Source: Sphingopyxis sp. PET50 (GTDB taxonomy: Bacteria; Pseudomonadota; Alphaproteobacteria; Sphingomonadales; Sphingomonadaceae). From it: DNA of 64,000 bases. Under the pieces are notes generated by a model. That model did no database searches. It had not been told where the DNA came from and saw only the letters and a program-made list of their open reading frames with translations. The translations under genes and the position numbers were made by a program. Location: the NCBI RefSeq assembly GCF_025244705.1, contig NZ_CP104207.1:1922001-1986000 (forward strand), read 5' to 3'. Positions 30,702 to 39,816 of this stretch are shown here, piece after piece (positions within the stretch are counted from its first letter, which is position 1; each line of letters begins with the position of its first letter).

Positions 30702-31183
30702 CCGCGTTCCTTCATCAGCCGCTGCTTGTCGCGCTTCCAGTCGCGTTCCTTGATCGACTCGCGCTTGTCGTGCGCCTTCTTGCCCTTGGCGAGCGCGAGC
30801 TCGACCTTGGCGCGGCCGCGGCTGTTGAAATAGACCGACAGCGGCACGAGCGTCATGCCCTGCCGCGCCACCCCGGCGTGCATCTTGTTGATTTCGCGCC
30901 AGTTGAGCAGCAATTTGCGCGGCCGCTTCGGCTCGTGGTTGAAGCGGTTGCCGTGGCTGAATTCGGGGATGTTGGCGTTGATCAGCCACACCTCGCCGCC
31001 CGCCACCTCGGCATAGCTCTCCGCGATCGTCCCTTCGCCGAAGCGCAGCGACTTCACCTCGGTCCCCTGCAAGGCGATGCCCGCCTCGAACACCTGTTCG
31101 ATGCTATAGTCGAAACGCGCGCGCCGGTTCTCGGCGACGACCTTCTTCTTGTCGAATTCGGCGGCGGACTGCGGACGGGCCAT
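30698..31183 (-). CDS. smpB: SsrA-binding protein SmpB
   Basis: 161 residues. The hallmark region [20 protein letters not shown], followed by [15 protein letters not shown] and [15 protein letters not shown], identifies SmpB, the tmRNA partner for rescuing stalled ribosomes. The basic C-terminal tail ([20 protein letters not shown]) enters the mRNA channel. The ssrA gene is not in the window. It lies 9 bp after dapA, a linkage that is frequent in alphaproteobacteria, and overlaps the DUF2062 gene. Confidence 0.97.
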   Translation of the reverse strand: MARPQSAAEFDKKKVVAENRRARFDYSIEQVFEAGIALQGTEVKSLRFGEGTIAESYAEVAGGEVWLINANIPEFSHGNRFNHEPKRPRKLLLNWREINKMHAGVARQGMTLVPLSVYFNSRGRAKVELALAKGKKAHDKRESIKERDWKRDKQRLMKERG

Positions 31184-31192
31184 GGCGAAAGC

Positions 31193-32070
31193 TCAGATCA
31201 CTCCTGCCGCGACCAATGCGGCATCGACGGCCGCGCGCGATGCGTCGGACGCCGGGATGATAGGTAGGCGCACTTCGGGCGAAAACCAGTCATGGAGGCG
31301 CGACAGCGCATATTTTGCTCGGCGCGGGCGAGGCGTCGGAGAACATCGCCTTGTGCAGGTCGAACAGCCGGTCGTGCAGGACAAGCGCCCCCGTCCAGTC
31401 GCCCGCCGCGCAGGCGGCGGCGAAATCGGCGCACAGGCGCGGCGCGACATTGGCGGTGACCGAAATACAGCTCGGCGCCGCCCAGCACCGCGTGCGGCAG
31501 CCACAGATCGTCGTTGCCGCTGAGCTGGCAGAAATCCTCGCCAGCCCCCGCGCGGTGCATCGTCACGCGCGCGAGGTCGCCGCTGGCATCCTTGATCGCG
31601 ACCACGGAGGGCAGTTCGGCCAGCCTGTTCATCGTTTCGGCGCTGATGTCGGCGACGGTGCGGCCAGGGACGTTGTAGACGACGATCGGCAGGTCGCAGG
31701 CATCGGCGAGCGCGCTGAAATGGGCCAGCAGGCCCGCCTGCGTCGGCCGGTTGTAATAGGGCGCGACGACCAGCGCCGCGGCGGCGCCCGCCTTTTGCGC
31801 GTGGAGCATGTGGCGGACCGCGGTCGCGGTGTCGTTCGACCCGCAGCCCGCGATCACGGGCACGCGCCCCGCCGCCGCCTCGATGCAGGTGTCGATGACG
31901 CGATAATGTTCATCGAAACCCAGCGTCGGGCTCTCGCCTGTCGTGCCGCAGGGTACCAGCGCGCTCGTCCCCTCGTCGATCTGCCAGTCGATCAGCCGTT
32001 TGAACGCCGGGGCGTCGAACGCACCGTCGCGAAATGGCGTCACCAAGGCGGGAATCGACCCGGAAAACAT
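31193..32070 (-). CDS. dapA: 4-hydroxy-tetrahydrodipicolinate synthase (two apparent frameshifts)
   Basis: 291 residues after correction, exactly the family norm. DapA condenses pyruvate with aspartate semialdehyde in lysine and cell-wall precursor synthesis. The motifs are [52 protein letters not shown] and [12 protein letters not shown], with the Schiff-base lysine in AIKDAS. One extra base near 31472 and one extra A in an A-run near 31314 throw the C-terminal part out of frame. Correcting both restores [20 protein letters not shown] and [19 protein letters not shown]. It is upstream of smpB. Confidence 0.92.
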
Positions 32071-32169
32071 GCTCGGCTCCTTTACAAAGACTCCACCCGG
32101 CCGATAGACATGGCGGGCGCGCCGCTATTGGACGCCTATTCAGCGCCCCGCAAGGAGTTTGCCACTAAT

Positions 32170-34199
32170 ATGGCTTTCATGAATTCGCTGCCTTCCGTTT
32201 CCCGCCTCGCGCTCGCCGCGGCCCTGTTTCTTCCCTCCATCGCGCATGCCAGTGAACTCACGCCCGACCAGATGGCTTGGTATCGGGCGCAGATGGGGCT
32301 GGCGACCGCGTCGGCATCGCCGTCGGCCAGCACCAATTCGGTCGGCGACGCGGTAATGGAATGGCGGCGGCTGACCGCGAACAGCGGCGCCTCCTTCGAC
32401 CAGCTCTCGCGCTTCCTGCTCGCCAACCGCGACTGGCCCGATGCCGACAAGCTGCGCACCCGCGCCGAAAAGGCGATCGCCCTCGACAGCTATGATCCGG
32501 CGCGCACCCTCGCCTATTTCCAGGCCTATCCGCCGCAGACCGCAAGCGGACACCTCCGCCTCGCGCTTGCGCTCAACGCGACCGGGCGCCGCGACGAGGC
32601 CAATGCCGCGGTGCGCCGCGCCTGGACCATCGGCACGCTCGACGAGATGGAGACCAACCGCGCGCTCTCCTTCTTCCCCGGGGCGCTGTCGCTGGCCGAT
32701 CATGACGCGCGCATGGACCGGCTGCTCTGGTCGGGTGCCACCGGTGCCGCCAGCCGCCAGCTCGGCCTCACCTCGCCCGAAAAGCGGGCCGTTTTCGCGG
32801 CGCGCCTCGCCATGCGCAGCGGCGCCGTCGACGCCGCGCTGCAAGCCAATGCGGTCGAGGCCGCCAACCCGTCGCTGACCCGCACCGACGCGGGCTATAT
32901 CACCGACAAGGCGACCTGGCTGCGCAAGGCCAACCGCACCGGCGAGGCGCGCGCGCTGCTCGCCGCGCCGCGCAACCTCGCCAGCGCGCCGACCGATGCC
33001 GAGGAATGGCTCGAAACCCTTCTCACCAACGCGCGCGCCGCCGACAGCGCGGGCGACAAGCTGACCGCGTACAATATCGCGCGCCAGCTCGGTGACACCT
33101 TCCCTGCCGGAACCGTCATCCGCGAAACCCCGCTTGGCGTGCGCGACGATTATACCTCGCTCGCCTGGCTGGCGGGCCAGCTGGCCTATCGCGACCTGCG
33201 GCGCCCCGCCGAGGCGGCCCAACTCTATCGCCTCTATGGCGAAGCCGCCCGCTCGGCGCAGACGCGCACCAAGGGTTTCTATTGGGCCGGCCGCGCCGCG
33301 CTGGCAGCGGGCGACAGCGCCACCGCCAACGCTCATTTTGCCGATGCCGCCCAGCATTACGACCAATATTATGGCCAGCTCTCGCTCGAACGCCTCGGCC
33401 TAGCCGCAGCCGAAGCCGACCCCGGTTCCGACCATCCAGGTCAGCCAGGCCGAAAAGACGAATTTCGAGGACGACCGGCTCGTCCGCGCCGCGCGCGCGC
33501 TCGGCGAGATCGGGGCATGGCGCGAACAGTCGCTGTTCCTGCGCGCGCTCGCCAATCGTGCCCGCTCGCCCTCCGACCATGTCCTCGCGGGCCAGCTTGC
33601 CTCGCAAATCGGCCGCCCCGACCTTGGCGTGATGATCGGCCGCAGCGCGCAGGCAAACAGCCTTGACGCGGTCGAGGTGTCGGGTTTCCCGACCGTCCGC
33701 GTGCCCGCTCGACCACGAAGGCAACTGGACCTTCATCCACGCCATCACACGCCAGGAAAGCCAGTTCGACCGCCAGGCGATCAGCCATGCGGGGGCGCGC
33801 GGCATGATGCAGCTGATGCCCGGCACCGCGCGCGAGGTCGCGGGCAAGCTTGGCCTGTCCTATGACGCCGGATCGCTGACCAGCGACACCAATTACAACA
33901 TGACGCTGGGATCGACCTATTTCCAGCAGATGCTGAGCTATTTCGGCGGCAGCTATCCGCTGGCGGTCGCGGCGTATAACGCCGGGCCGGGCAATGTGAA
34001 CAAATGGCTGCGCGCCAATGGCGATCCGCGCGGCGGCGGCATCGAAATGGTCGACTGGATCGAGGCGATCCCGATCTTCGAGACGCGCAACTATGTGCAG
34101 CGCGTGCTCGAAAACGCCGTCGTCTACGACACGCTGCGCGACCGGCCGCTGCCCGCCGCGCCGCTGAGCTTCTATCTCGGCAAGCGCACGCCCGGCTGA
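32170..34199 (+). CDS. Soluble lytic transglycosylase, Slt70-like (two apparent frameshifts)
   Basis: 675 residues after correction. The start at 32170 has AAGGAG twelve bases upstream and gives a signal peptide ending AHASE. A long alpha-superhelical region (about 30-480) is followed by the SLT domain. That domain contains ITRQESQFDRQAISHAGARG with the catalytic glutamate in RQESQFD, then MMQLMPGTAREVAG and VAAYNAGPGNVNKWL. It cleaves peptidoglycan with formation of 1,6-anhydromuropeptides in the periplasm. Single extra C residues near 33421 and 33705 split it into three frames. It diverges from dapA and is followed by greB after 5 bp. Confidence 0.92.
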
Positions 34200-34204
34200 C
34201 CGCC

Positions 34205-34687
34205 GTGGCGGGGGAACGCAGCAACATCATCAGCCCGGCGGGCTTCGCCGCGCTGCGCGCCGAATATGACGCGCTGCTCGGGGATGAGCGCCCCAGGCTG
34301 GTCGAAGTGATCAGCTGGGCGGCGGGCAACGGCGACCGCAGCGAGAATGGCGACTATATCTACGGGCGCAAGCGGCTGCGCGAGATCGACCGGCGCCTGG
34401 GCTTCCTCGCGCGCCGGATGAAGGCGGCGCGCGTCGTCGATCCCGCCGAACAGCCCGACAAGAGCCGCATCTGGTTCGGCGCGACGGTCGAACTCGCCGA
34501 CGAGGAAGACGTGCGCCGCATCGTGACCCTGGTCGGCGACGACGAGGCCGAGGCGGGCGACGGCCGCATCGGCTGGAACAGCCCCCTCGCCCGCGCGCTG
34601 CGCGGCGCGGCGGTCGGCGATCTGCGCACGGTACAATTGCCCGCCGGGCCCAAGGAGTGGGAAGTCGTGGCGATCGAATATCCCTGA
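34205..34687 (+). CDS. greB: Transcription elongation factor GreB
   Basis: 160 residues from a GTG start at 34205, five bases after the slt stop. It has an N-terminal coiled coil (SPAGFAALRAEYDALL, LREIDRRLGFLARRM) bearing the acidic tip DYIYGRKR, and a C-terminal FKBP-like domain, RIWFGATVELADEEDVRRI and GRIGWNSPLARALRGAAVGD. The GDRSENGDYIYGRKRLREID region is characteristic of GreB rather than GreA. It rescues backtracked RNA polymerase by stimulating transcript cleavage. It is probably translated from the slt mRNA. Confidence 0.93.
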   Translation: MAGERSNIISPAGFAALRAEYDALLGDERPRLVEVISWAAGNGDRSENGDYIYGRKRLREIDRRLGFLARRMKAARVVDPAEQPDKSRIWFGATVELADEEDVRRIVTLVGDDEAEAGDGRIGWNSPLARALRGAAVGDLRTVQLPAGPKEWEVVAIEYP

Positions 34688-34752
34688 AGTGCGCGCGATC
34701 ACTGCGTCCCGAAGGGCTATCGGCAATCCCGTGCTGACGGGATGGAAGGGGA

Positions 34753-35406
34753 ATGACGATGCGAGGCGGGTTCCTGATCGCGATGTTGCTGGCGGCTGGT
34801 CCGGCTTGCGCCGCACAGCGCCCCGCGGCCCCCCGCCTCGGTGATGAGGAAATCCGCGCCGATCTGAAGGATGGCGAGGAGATCGAGAGCCGGGTCGACG
34901 GCGACCTCAACGGCGATGGCAATATCGACACCGCCTATATCGTCCGCAGCGACGACCTCCGCACACTCAACGTCCGGTTCGCCGCACGCGGCGTCGATCC
35001 CGATCACCGGCTCGCGGGCCGCGTCGAACTCGACCCCTATCCGATGGGCGCCGCCGAACTGTCGGTCGTCAAGGGCGTGCTGGTGGTGAAGGATCTGACG
35101 GGCGGCACCACCGCGACGATGGCAACCTATCGCTATCGCGGCGAAAAAGGGCAGCCGAGGATGAAACTGATCGGCCTCGACGTCACCGTCTACAGCCGCA
35201 CCTTCTCTCACGACGGCAGCGAGATGAGCTGGAACCTGCTGACCGGCGACGTGACCGCGACGAAGCTGAAGCTCACCGGCGCCGACGACGGCACGGCCTA
35301 TGACAAGCGCGAGTCGCTGCGCTTCAAGCGGCTCGTGCGAACCTATTATATGGAAGAGACGCCCGACATCGGCGAGGCGCTGTGGATGGCGATGGAAGGC
35401 AAATGA
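34753..35406 (+). CDS. Secreted protein with a calcium-loop-like segment, unknown function
   Basis: 217 residues with a signal peptide (about 1-20, ending PACAAQ). Residues 49-62, DGDLNGDGNIDTAY, resemble an FG-GAP/EF-hand calcium loop, and the rest is predicted beta-rich. I do not recognise a family beyond that. The start ATG at 34753 follows GGAAGGGGA; a second ATG two codons on is possible. It lies 65 bp after greB in the same direction and converges with a short membrane-protein gene. Confidence 0.75.
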   Translation: MTMRGGFLIAMLLAAGPACAAQRPAAPRLGDEEIRADLKDGEEIESRVDGDLNGDGNIDTAYIVRSDDLRTLNVRFAARGVDPDHRLAGRVELDPYPMGAAELSVVKGVLVVKDLTGGTTATMATYRYRGEKGQPRMKLIGLDVTVYSRTFSHDGSEMSWNLLTGDVTATKLKLTGADDGTAYDKRESLRFKRLVRTYYMEETPDIGEALWMAMEGK

Positions 35407-35412
35407 TCCGCC

Positions 35413-35565
35413 CTATCGGATCAGCGCCGGAATGATCCAAACCGCGGACAGGACGACGATCGCCGCGATCAGCGAAACGGCGAGCACATAGCGGACATTG
35501 TGCCCCTTGACCCCGCTGCTCGCCTCGGTCTCGGTCACTTCGACATGCTCATCGACGACTTTCAT
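35413..35565 (-). CDS. Small single-TM protein, unknown function
   Basis: 50 residues: an acidic N-terminus (MKVVDEHVEVTETEAS), then one hydrophobic helix (about 27-47, YVLAVSLIAAIVVLSAVWII). A strong ribosome site, AAAGGAGACGAACC, precedes the ATG at 35563-35565, which is the main support for it being a real gene. The frame is open further upstream into rnpB, which is rejected. It lies 77 bp downstream of the rnpB 3' end on the same strand. Confidence 0.68.
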   Translation of the reverse strand: MKVVDEHVEVTETEASSGVKGHNVRYVLAVSLIAAIVVLSAVWIIPALIR

Positions 35566-35642
35566 GGTTCGTCTCCTTTTCCGCTCCGAACAGGAACGCG
35601 GGCCCGTGCCGCGCGGTTCCCGCGGCGTGCGGGGAGAGAATC

Positions 35643-36029
35643 GCCAGAGGGTCTGTAAGCCGGGTTCTGTCCACCCCCGAAGGGGATAGGCGATCATTCC
35701 TCTAGGCGGCCGGTTGCCCGGACGCTCAAGCAGTCAACCCGGACGGCGGGGCCGGAACCAGCCCTGGGACTTAACCCGTGCCATCCCTATTCGACCTTGC
35801 TCCCGGTGGGGTTTGCCGTGCCGCGTCCGTTACCGTCCGCGCGGTGCGCTCTTACCGCACCCTTTCACCTTTCGCCGGGCCGAAGCCTTTGGCGGTCTGC
35901 TCTCTGTGGCACTTTCCCTTGCTCCGGCTTCCCGGAGCCGCCGGACATTATCCGGCACCGTGGTTTCCGTGGAGCCCGGACTTTCCTCCCCCTCGCTTGC
36001 GCGAAGCGGCGATCGCCCGACCCTCTGGC
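35643..36029 (-). ncRNA. rnpB: RNase P RNA (rnpB), bacterial type A
   Basis: About 387 nt. The P1 helix closes between GCCAGAGGGTC at the 5' end and GACCCTCTGGC at the 3' end. Universally conserved blocks are present in order: GAGGAAAGTCCGGGCTCC, AAAGTGCCACAGA, GGTAAGAGCGCACCG, AGAGGAATGATCGCC and ACAGAACCCGGCTTACAGAC. It is the catalytic subunit that removes tRNA 5' leaders. Exact ends are set at the P1 helix. Small open frames inside it are not genes. Confidence 0.97.
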
Positions 36030-36089
36030 GAGTGAAGGTATAGCAATGTTGCTCGGAGTTGGCGAGTGTCGGTCGCCAATATCTATATC

Positions 36090-36175
36090 CGTTCGCCCTG
36101 AGCTTGTCGAAGGGCCGTTCTTTCTGGGCGAGGTCGAAAGGAAGGACGGTCCTTCGACAAGCTCAGGACAAACGG
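36090..36175. repeat. Palindromic repeat, family D copy 2
   Basis: GAGCTTGTCGAAGGGCCGTT and GGTCCTTCGACAAGCTCAGG are inverted around about 30 bases. It shares both arms with 9170-9257. It lies between rnpB and the amidase gene, 15 bp from the amidase stop. Confidence 0.85.
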
Positions 36176-36190
36176 AACAGAGGCTGGTCT

Positions 36191-36880
36191 TCAATCCCCC
36201 TCGGGCTGCGGCAACAGCAAGGCCAGCAGGATCGCCCGGCATTCGCCGTCGATCGTCCCGTCGATCAGTTCGGGACGGAAGCGCCGCTGGAACGCAACGG
36301 TTGCCGCGAACCCGTCGGTCACGTCGTAACCGAACCGCTCCAGCGCCAGCAGGAACCCCGCGTCGGTCCACAGGGGATCGGTCAGCTTCTTCGTCGGTCG
36401 CGGCAGCGCGAGGCGGCGGCGCGCCAGTTCTTCCCACGGGAAAAGCTCTCCCGGGTCCTGCTTGCGCGTTGGCGCGATGTCCGAATGGCCGACGACATTG
36501 CCGCGCGTGATCGCGTGGCGATCCTTGATCAGATGGACGAGCCGCACCACCGAGGCGACCTGCGGGTCGGGGAATGGGACATAGCCGAACTCGTGGCCCG
36601 GATTGACGATCTCGATCCCGACGCTCGCCGAATTGATGTCGCTGACCCCGCGCCAGTGGGACTTGCCCGCATGCCAGGCGCGCTTCTCCTCGGGCACCAT
36701 ATGGGTGATCTGCCCATCCTCGCTGACGACATAGTGGGCCGACACCTTGGCCTGGGGATCGGCAAGCCGATCAATGGCTTCGGCACCGGTCTTCATGCCG
36801 GTATAGTGAAGCACGATCATCGAGATGGGCAGCGCGCGCTCGTCGAAATTGGGTGACCAGCGTTCGATAAAATCGCTCAT
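36191..36880 (-). CDS. N-acetylmuramoyl-L-alanine amidase (AmpD/AmiD type)
   Basis: 229 residues from the ATG at 36878-36880. Amidase_2 zinc ligands are visible: SMIVLHYTGM (His25), GHSDIAPTRKQDPG (His132 and Asp142, with the catalytic Lys140). The C-terminal helical part (about 160-229, DGFAATVAFQRRFRPELIDG) resembles the peptidoglycan-binding domain of AmiD-like enzymes. It removes peptides from (anhydro)muropeptides. There is no signal peptide, so a cytoplasmic recycling role like AmpD is more likely than a periplasmic one. It is downstream of the che genes in the same direction with a 71-bp gap. Confidence 0.88.
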   Translation of the reverse strand: MSDFIERWSPNFDERALPISMIVLHYTGMKTGAEAIDRLADPQAKVSAHYVVSEDGQITHMVPEEKRAWHAGKSHWRGVSDINSASVGIEIVNPGHEFGYVPFPDPQVASVVRLVHLIKDRHAITRGNVVGHSDIAPTRKQDPGELFPWEELARRRLALPRPTKKLTDPLWTDAGFLLALERFGYDVTDGFAATVAFQRRFRPELIDGTIDGECRAILLALLLPQPEGD

Positions 36881-36951
36881 GCGTGTCGCGGCCCGATCCT
36901 GCAAAAACCAGCCTTCACCTGCGCCAGCGACGCGCAAATTGCAAGGCGGGT

Positions 36952-37809
36952 TCAGGCGGCCGCCATGCGGCGGACCTGCTGGTCGGCGGGCTCGTACAGG
37001 CCGCGCAATCTCGGACTGGCGACGAACTGGTCGGTCTGGCCGAGCACCGTCTCGCCCGCGCCGAGCACGAGGAAGCATTGCGGCGCGGCGACCATGCGCA
37101 GCCGCGCAAACGCCTTCTGCCGCATCGGCAGCGCGAAATAGAGGAGCAGGTTGCGGCAGAAGATCAGGTCGGCGGGGCTGGCGAGCGGCGGCCGGTCGGT
37201 CAGCATGTTCTGCACCGAAAAATCGATCCGGCGGCGCAGGTCGGCCTTCGCCAGCCAACCCGCCTCGGTCTGGTCGAACCAGCGGACCATGCGCTGCACC
37301 GGCAGCCCGCGCTGGATCTCGAACTGGCTGTACAGGCCGACGCGGGCGCGGCTGATCGCGTGATAGCTGACGTCGGTGCCGACGATATCGACCTGCCACC
37401 CCGCCCATTTTTCGGGCTGTTCGGCGAGCAGCATCGCCATCGAATAGGCTTCCTGCCCCGTCGACACGCCGCAATGCCAGATGGTCAACCGCCGCTTGTC
37501 GGCATTGATGAGGCGGAGCTGTTCAAGCGCGGTCTTCGCAATGTCGTCGAATACACTATGTTCGCGATAGAAAAATGTCTCGTTGTTGAGCATCGCGTCG
37601 ATCGTGTCGTCGAGCAGCTGACGGCTGGTCGATGTTACCAGCGCCGCCACGAGCGCGTCGAGATCGGCGATGCCGTGGCGCTGCATCACCGGCTTCAGCG
37701 ACATTTCGATGCGCCAGATACGGCTCGGCGACAGCGTCTGGCCGGTCCGCGATTCGAGCACGCCCATCAACACGCGATAGGCCGATTCGCTGGCCGTCCC
37801 GCCCATCAT
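36952..37809 (-). CDS. cheR: Chemotaxis methyltransferase CheR
   Basis: 285 residues. The N-terminal helical domain ([40 protein letters not shown]) leads to the SAM-binding domain with [40 protein letters not shown] and [13 protein letters not shown]. It methylates glutamates of chemoreceptors. The start ATG overlaps the cheB stop as ATGA. The upstream part of the long open frame is the out-of-frame end of cheB, so the apparent CheB-CheR fusion is an artefact. Confidence 0.95.
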   Translation of the reverse strand: MMGGTASESAYRVLMGVLESRTGQTLSPSRIWRIEMSLKPVMQRHGIADLDALVAALVTSTSRQLLDDTIDAMLNNETFFYREHSVFDDIAKTALEQLRLINADKRRLTIWHCGVSTGQEAYSMAMLLAEQPEKWAGWQVDIVGTDVSYHAISRARVGLYSQFEIQRGLPVQRMVRWFDQTEAGWLAKADLRRRIDFSVQNMLTDRPPLASPADLIFCRNLLLYFALPMRQKAFARLRMVAAPQCFLVLGAGETVLGQTDQFVASPRLRGLYEPADQQVRRMAAA

Positions 37810-38925
37810 GATTTGGTCCGCCCCTTGAGGAAACTGCCGAGCATCAGCGCGATCGCGTCGGGATTGAGCGTCGCCGCCGCGATTCCCGCCTTCGCCACCG
37901 CGCCGGGCATGCCCCAGATCACGCAGCTTTCGGGCGCCTGCGCAAAGACCGTGCCGCCCGCCTGGCGGAGCCGCGCCGCGCCGTCGGCGCCGTCGCGGCC
38001 CATGCCGCTGAGCACCACTGCCGCCGCCCGCGCGCCATAGACCTCGGCGAGCAGAATCGAACATCGGGTCGGCCGAGGGGCAGCAGCCGTTGGCGACCGG
38101 GCGCCGGTCGAGCGCGATTTCGCGGCGACGCCCGTTCGCGACGACGACCAGATGCGCGTCGCCGGGCGCAAGATAGATATGGTTCTTCTCGATCGTCATG
38201 CCCGCCGCCGCGACGACGACCTTGCGCGTCGTCATCGTCGCGATCTGCCTGGCATAAAACTCCATGAAGGCGTCGGGCAGATGCTGGGTGAGCAGGATCG
38301 GCGCGGCGATGCGCCGGTCGAGATGGGTCACGAAGCTGGCGAAAGCCGGGATGCCGCCCGTCGAGGCAGCGACGGCGATGCATTCGAGGGGCTGGTCGGT
38401 GTCGATCGCGACCGGCGCCGGAGTCGCCATGGGCCGCGCGGCGGGGCGGACGGCGGTCGGTCCGTGCGGCTGCTGCTGTCCAAGCGTGCGGATACGCTCG
38501 GTGAGGATTTCGGCGAAGCGCCCCGAAAAACTGCCGCGTCCCGGCTTGGCGAGCGTGTCGCTGGCGCCCAGCGCCAGCGCCTCGATCGCCGCGGGGCCGC
38601 CCTCGATGCAGTTCGACGACAGGATCAGCACGCGCGCCTTCTCGGCGCGTTCGAGGATCAGGGGCAGCGCGGTGATGCCGTTCATGCCCGGCATCTCGAT
38701 GTCGAGCACGACGACATCGACGGGTTCGCGGGCGAGGAACGCCAGGGCATCCTGCGCCGAGGCGATCGAAGCGCAGACAGTCAGGCCCTCGGTCTGGTCG
38801 ATGATCCGTTCGAGGATGCTGCGCACGACGAGGCTGTCGTCGACGAGCATGACGCGGACGTCGCGCGCGCCGGGCAGCGGCACATCCGCGGCGCTTTCGC
38901 GTGCCAGGGGCTGGGAAGCCGCCAC
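37806..38925 (-). CDS. cheB: Chemotaxis methylesterase/response regulator CheB (apparent 1-base frameshift)
   Basis: 372 residues after correction, from a GTG at 38923-38925. Receiver domain: [17 protein letters not shown], phosphosite Asp75 in [13 protein letters not shown]. Methylesterase domain: [11 protein letters not shown] with the nucleophile serine, [13 protein letters not shown] with the histidine and [13 protein letters not shown] with the aspartate. The break is one extra base near 38053 (TTCGATTC[T]GCTCGCC); without it the sequence reads [20 protein letters not shown]. It removes methyl groups from receptors when phosphorylated by CheA. Confidence 0.93.
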
Positions 38926-38935
38926 CCGCGCCGCC

Positions 38936-39313
38936 TCAGGCGACGCCGACGAGCTGCAATTTTCCTTCGAGCGTTTCGCGATCGAACGGCTTCATCACAT
39001 ATTCGTCGGCCCCCGCCTCGATCGCGGCGCGGATATGGTCGATGCTGTTCTCGGTGGTGCAGAAAACGACACGCGGACGCTCTTCATGCCCATAGTCGAG
39101 ATCGTTGAACGCGCCGAGGAACTCCATCCCGCTCATCACCGGCATGTTCCAGTCGAGCAGGATCACGTCGGGGCGGTTGACACGGCAAAAGGTCAGCGCC
39201 TCCTGCCCGTCGGCGGCCTCGTCGACCGAAAAGGCCATGCTTTCCAGGATGTGACGCGCGACCTTGCGAATCACCTTGCTGTCATCGACGACCAGACAGG
39301 ATTTCGACATCAT
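38936..39313 (-). CDS. Chemotaxis response regulator CheY-like
   Basis: 125 residues. A lone receiver with SCLVVDDSKVIRKVARHILE, phosphosite Asp54 in ILLDWNMPVMSGMEF, threonine in FCTTE and lysine in VMKPFDRETLEGKL. GGAG lies just upstream of the double ATG at 39308-39313. The order cheW-cheY-cheB suggests it is the CheA output (flagellar switch) or a phosphate sink. Only one cheY is visible here. Confidence 0.9.
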   Translation of the reverse strand: MMSKSCLVVDDSKVIRKVARHILESMAFSVDEAADGQEALTFCRVNRPDVILLDWNMPVMSGMEFLGAFNDLDYGHEERPRVVFCTTENSIDHIRAAIEAGADEYVMKPFDRETLEGKLQLVGVA

Positions 39314-39375
39314 TTCACTCCAGCCCCCGGGGAATTTCGGTGGGATAACCAAAAGGGGTATTCAGCCCGTTAATA

Positions 39376-39813
39376 TCAGGCCGCCTTCGCAACCGGCAGG
39401 GTAACGAAATGCGAAGGGTCAACGACGAGCAGCGAGGCGCCCTCATGCTCGATCATCGCGTCCGCGACACGCGCCCACCCGGGCAGCAGCCAGCCGGTCA
39501 CACGCGTCTCGGGCGCTTCGATGAAGCAGACGTCCTCGATCGCATCGGCGAGCAGCGCATAGCCATGGTCGGCGACATCGACGACGATCACCCGCTGGCC
39601 GGGCGCGACGGCGACCGCGGGCAGTCCGATCACGACATGCGGGTCGATCAGGGTGAAGACCCGGCTGCGCAGCGCGAACAGCCCCGCGACGTGCGGCGGC
39701 GCGGCGGGGACATTGACCGGTGTGCCCACCGTCACGACCGAGTTGATCGCGCGGCTGCGAAGCGCGACGCGCGTATCGGCGATGCGCGCGATCAAATAGA
39801 GTTTTTCCATCAT
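39376..39813 (-). CDS. cheW: Chemotaxis coupling protein CheW
   Basis: 145 residues forming a single CheW domain: LYLIARIADTRVALRSRAIN, HVAGLFALRSRVFTLIDPHV and RVIVVDVADHGYALLADAIE. It couples receptors to CheA. The start lies three bases after the cheA stop, so the two are translated together. It is somewhat divergent from enterobacterial CheW but of normal length. Confidence 0.9.
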   Translation of the reverse strand: MMEKLYLIARIADTRVALRSRAINSVVTVGTPVNVPAAPPHVAGLFALRSRVFTLIDPHVVIGLPAVAVAPGQRVIVVDVADHGYALLADAIEDVCFIEAPETRVTGWLLPGWARVADAMIEHEGASLLVVDPSHFVTLPVAKAA

Positions 39814-39816
39814 GAG

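Noticed and set aside
36952-38925. An apparent natural CheB-CheR fusion of 657 codons
   Set aside because: The joint is out-of-frame CheB sequence. Correcting one base near 38053 restores the CheB end and an ATGA overlap with cheR.
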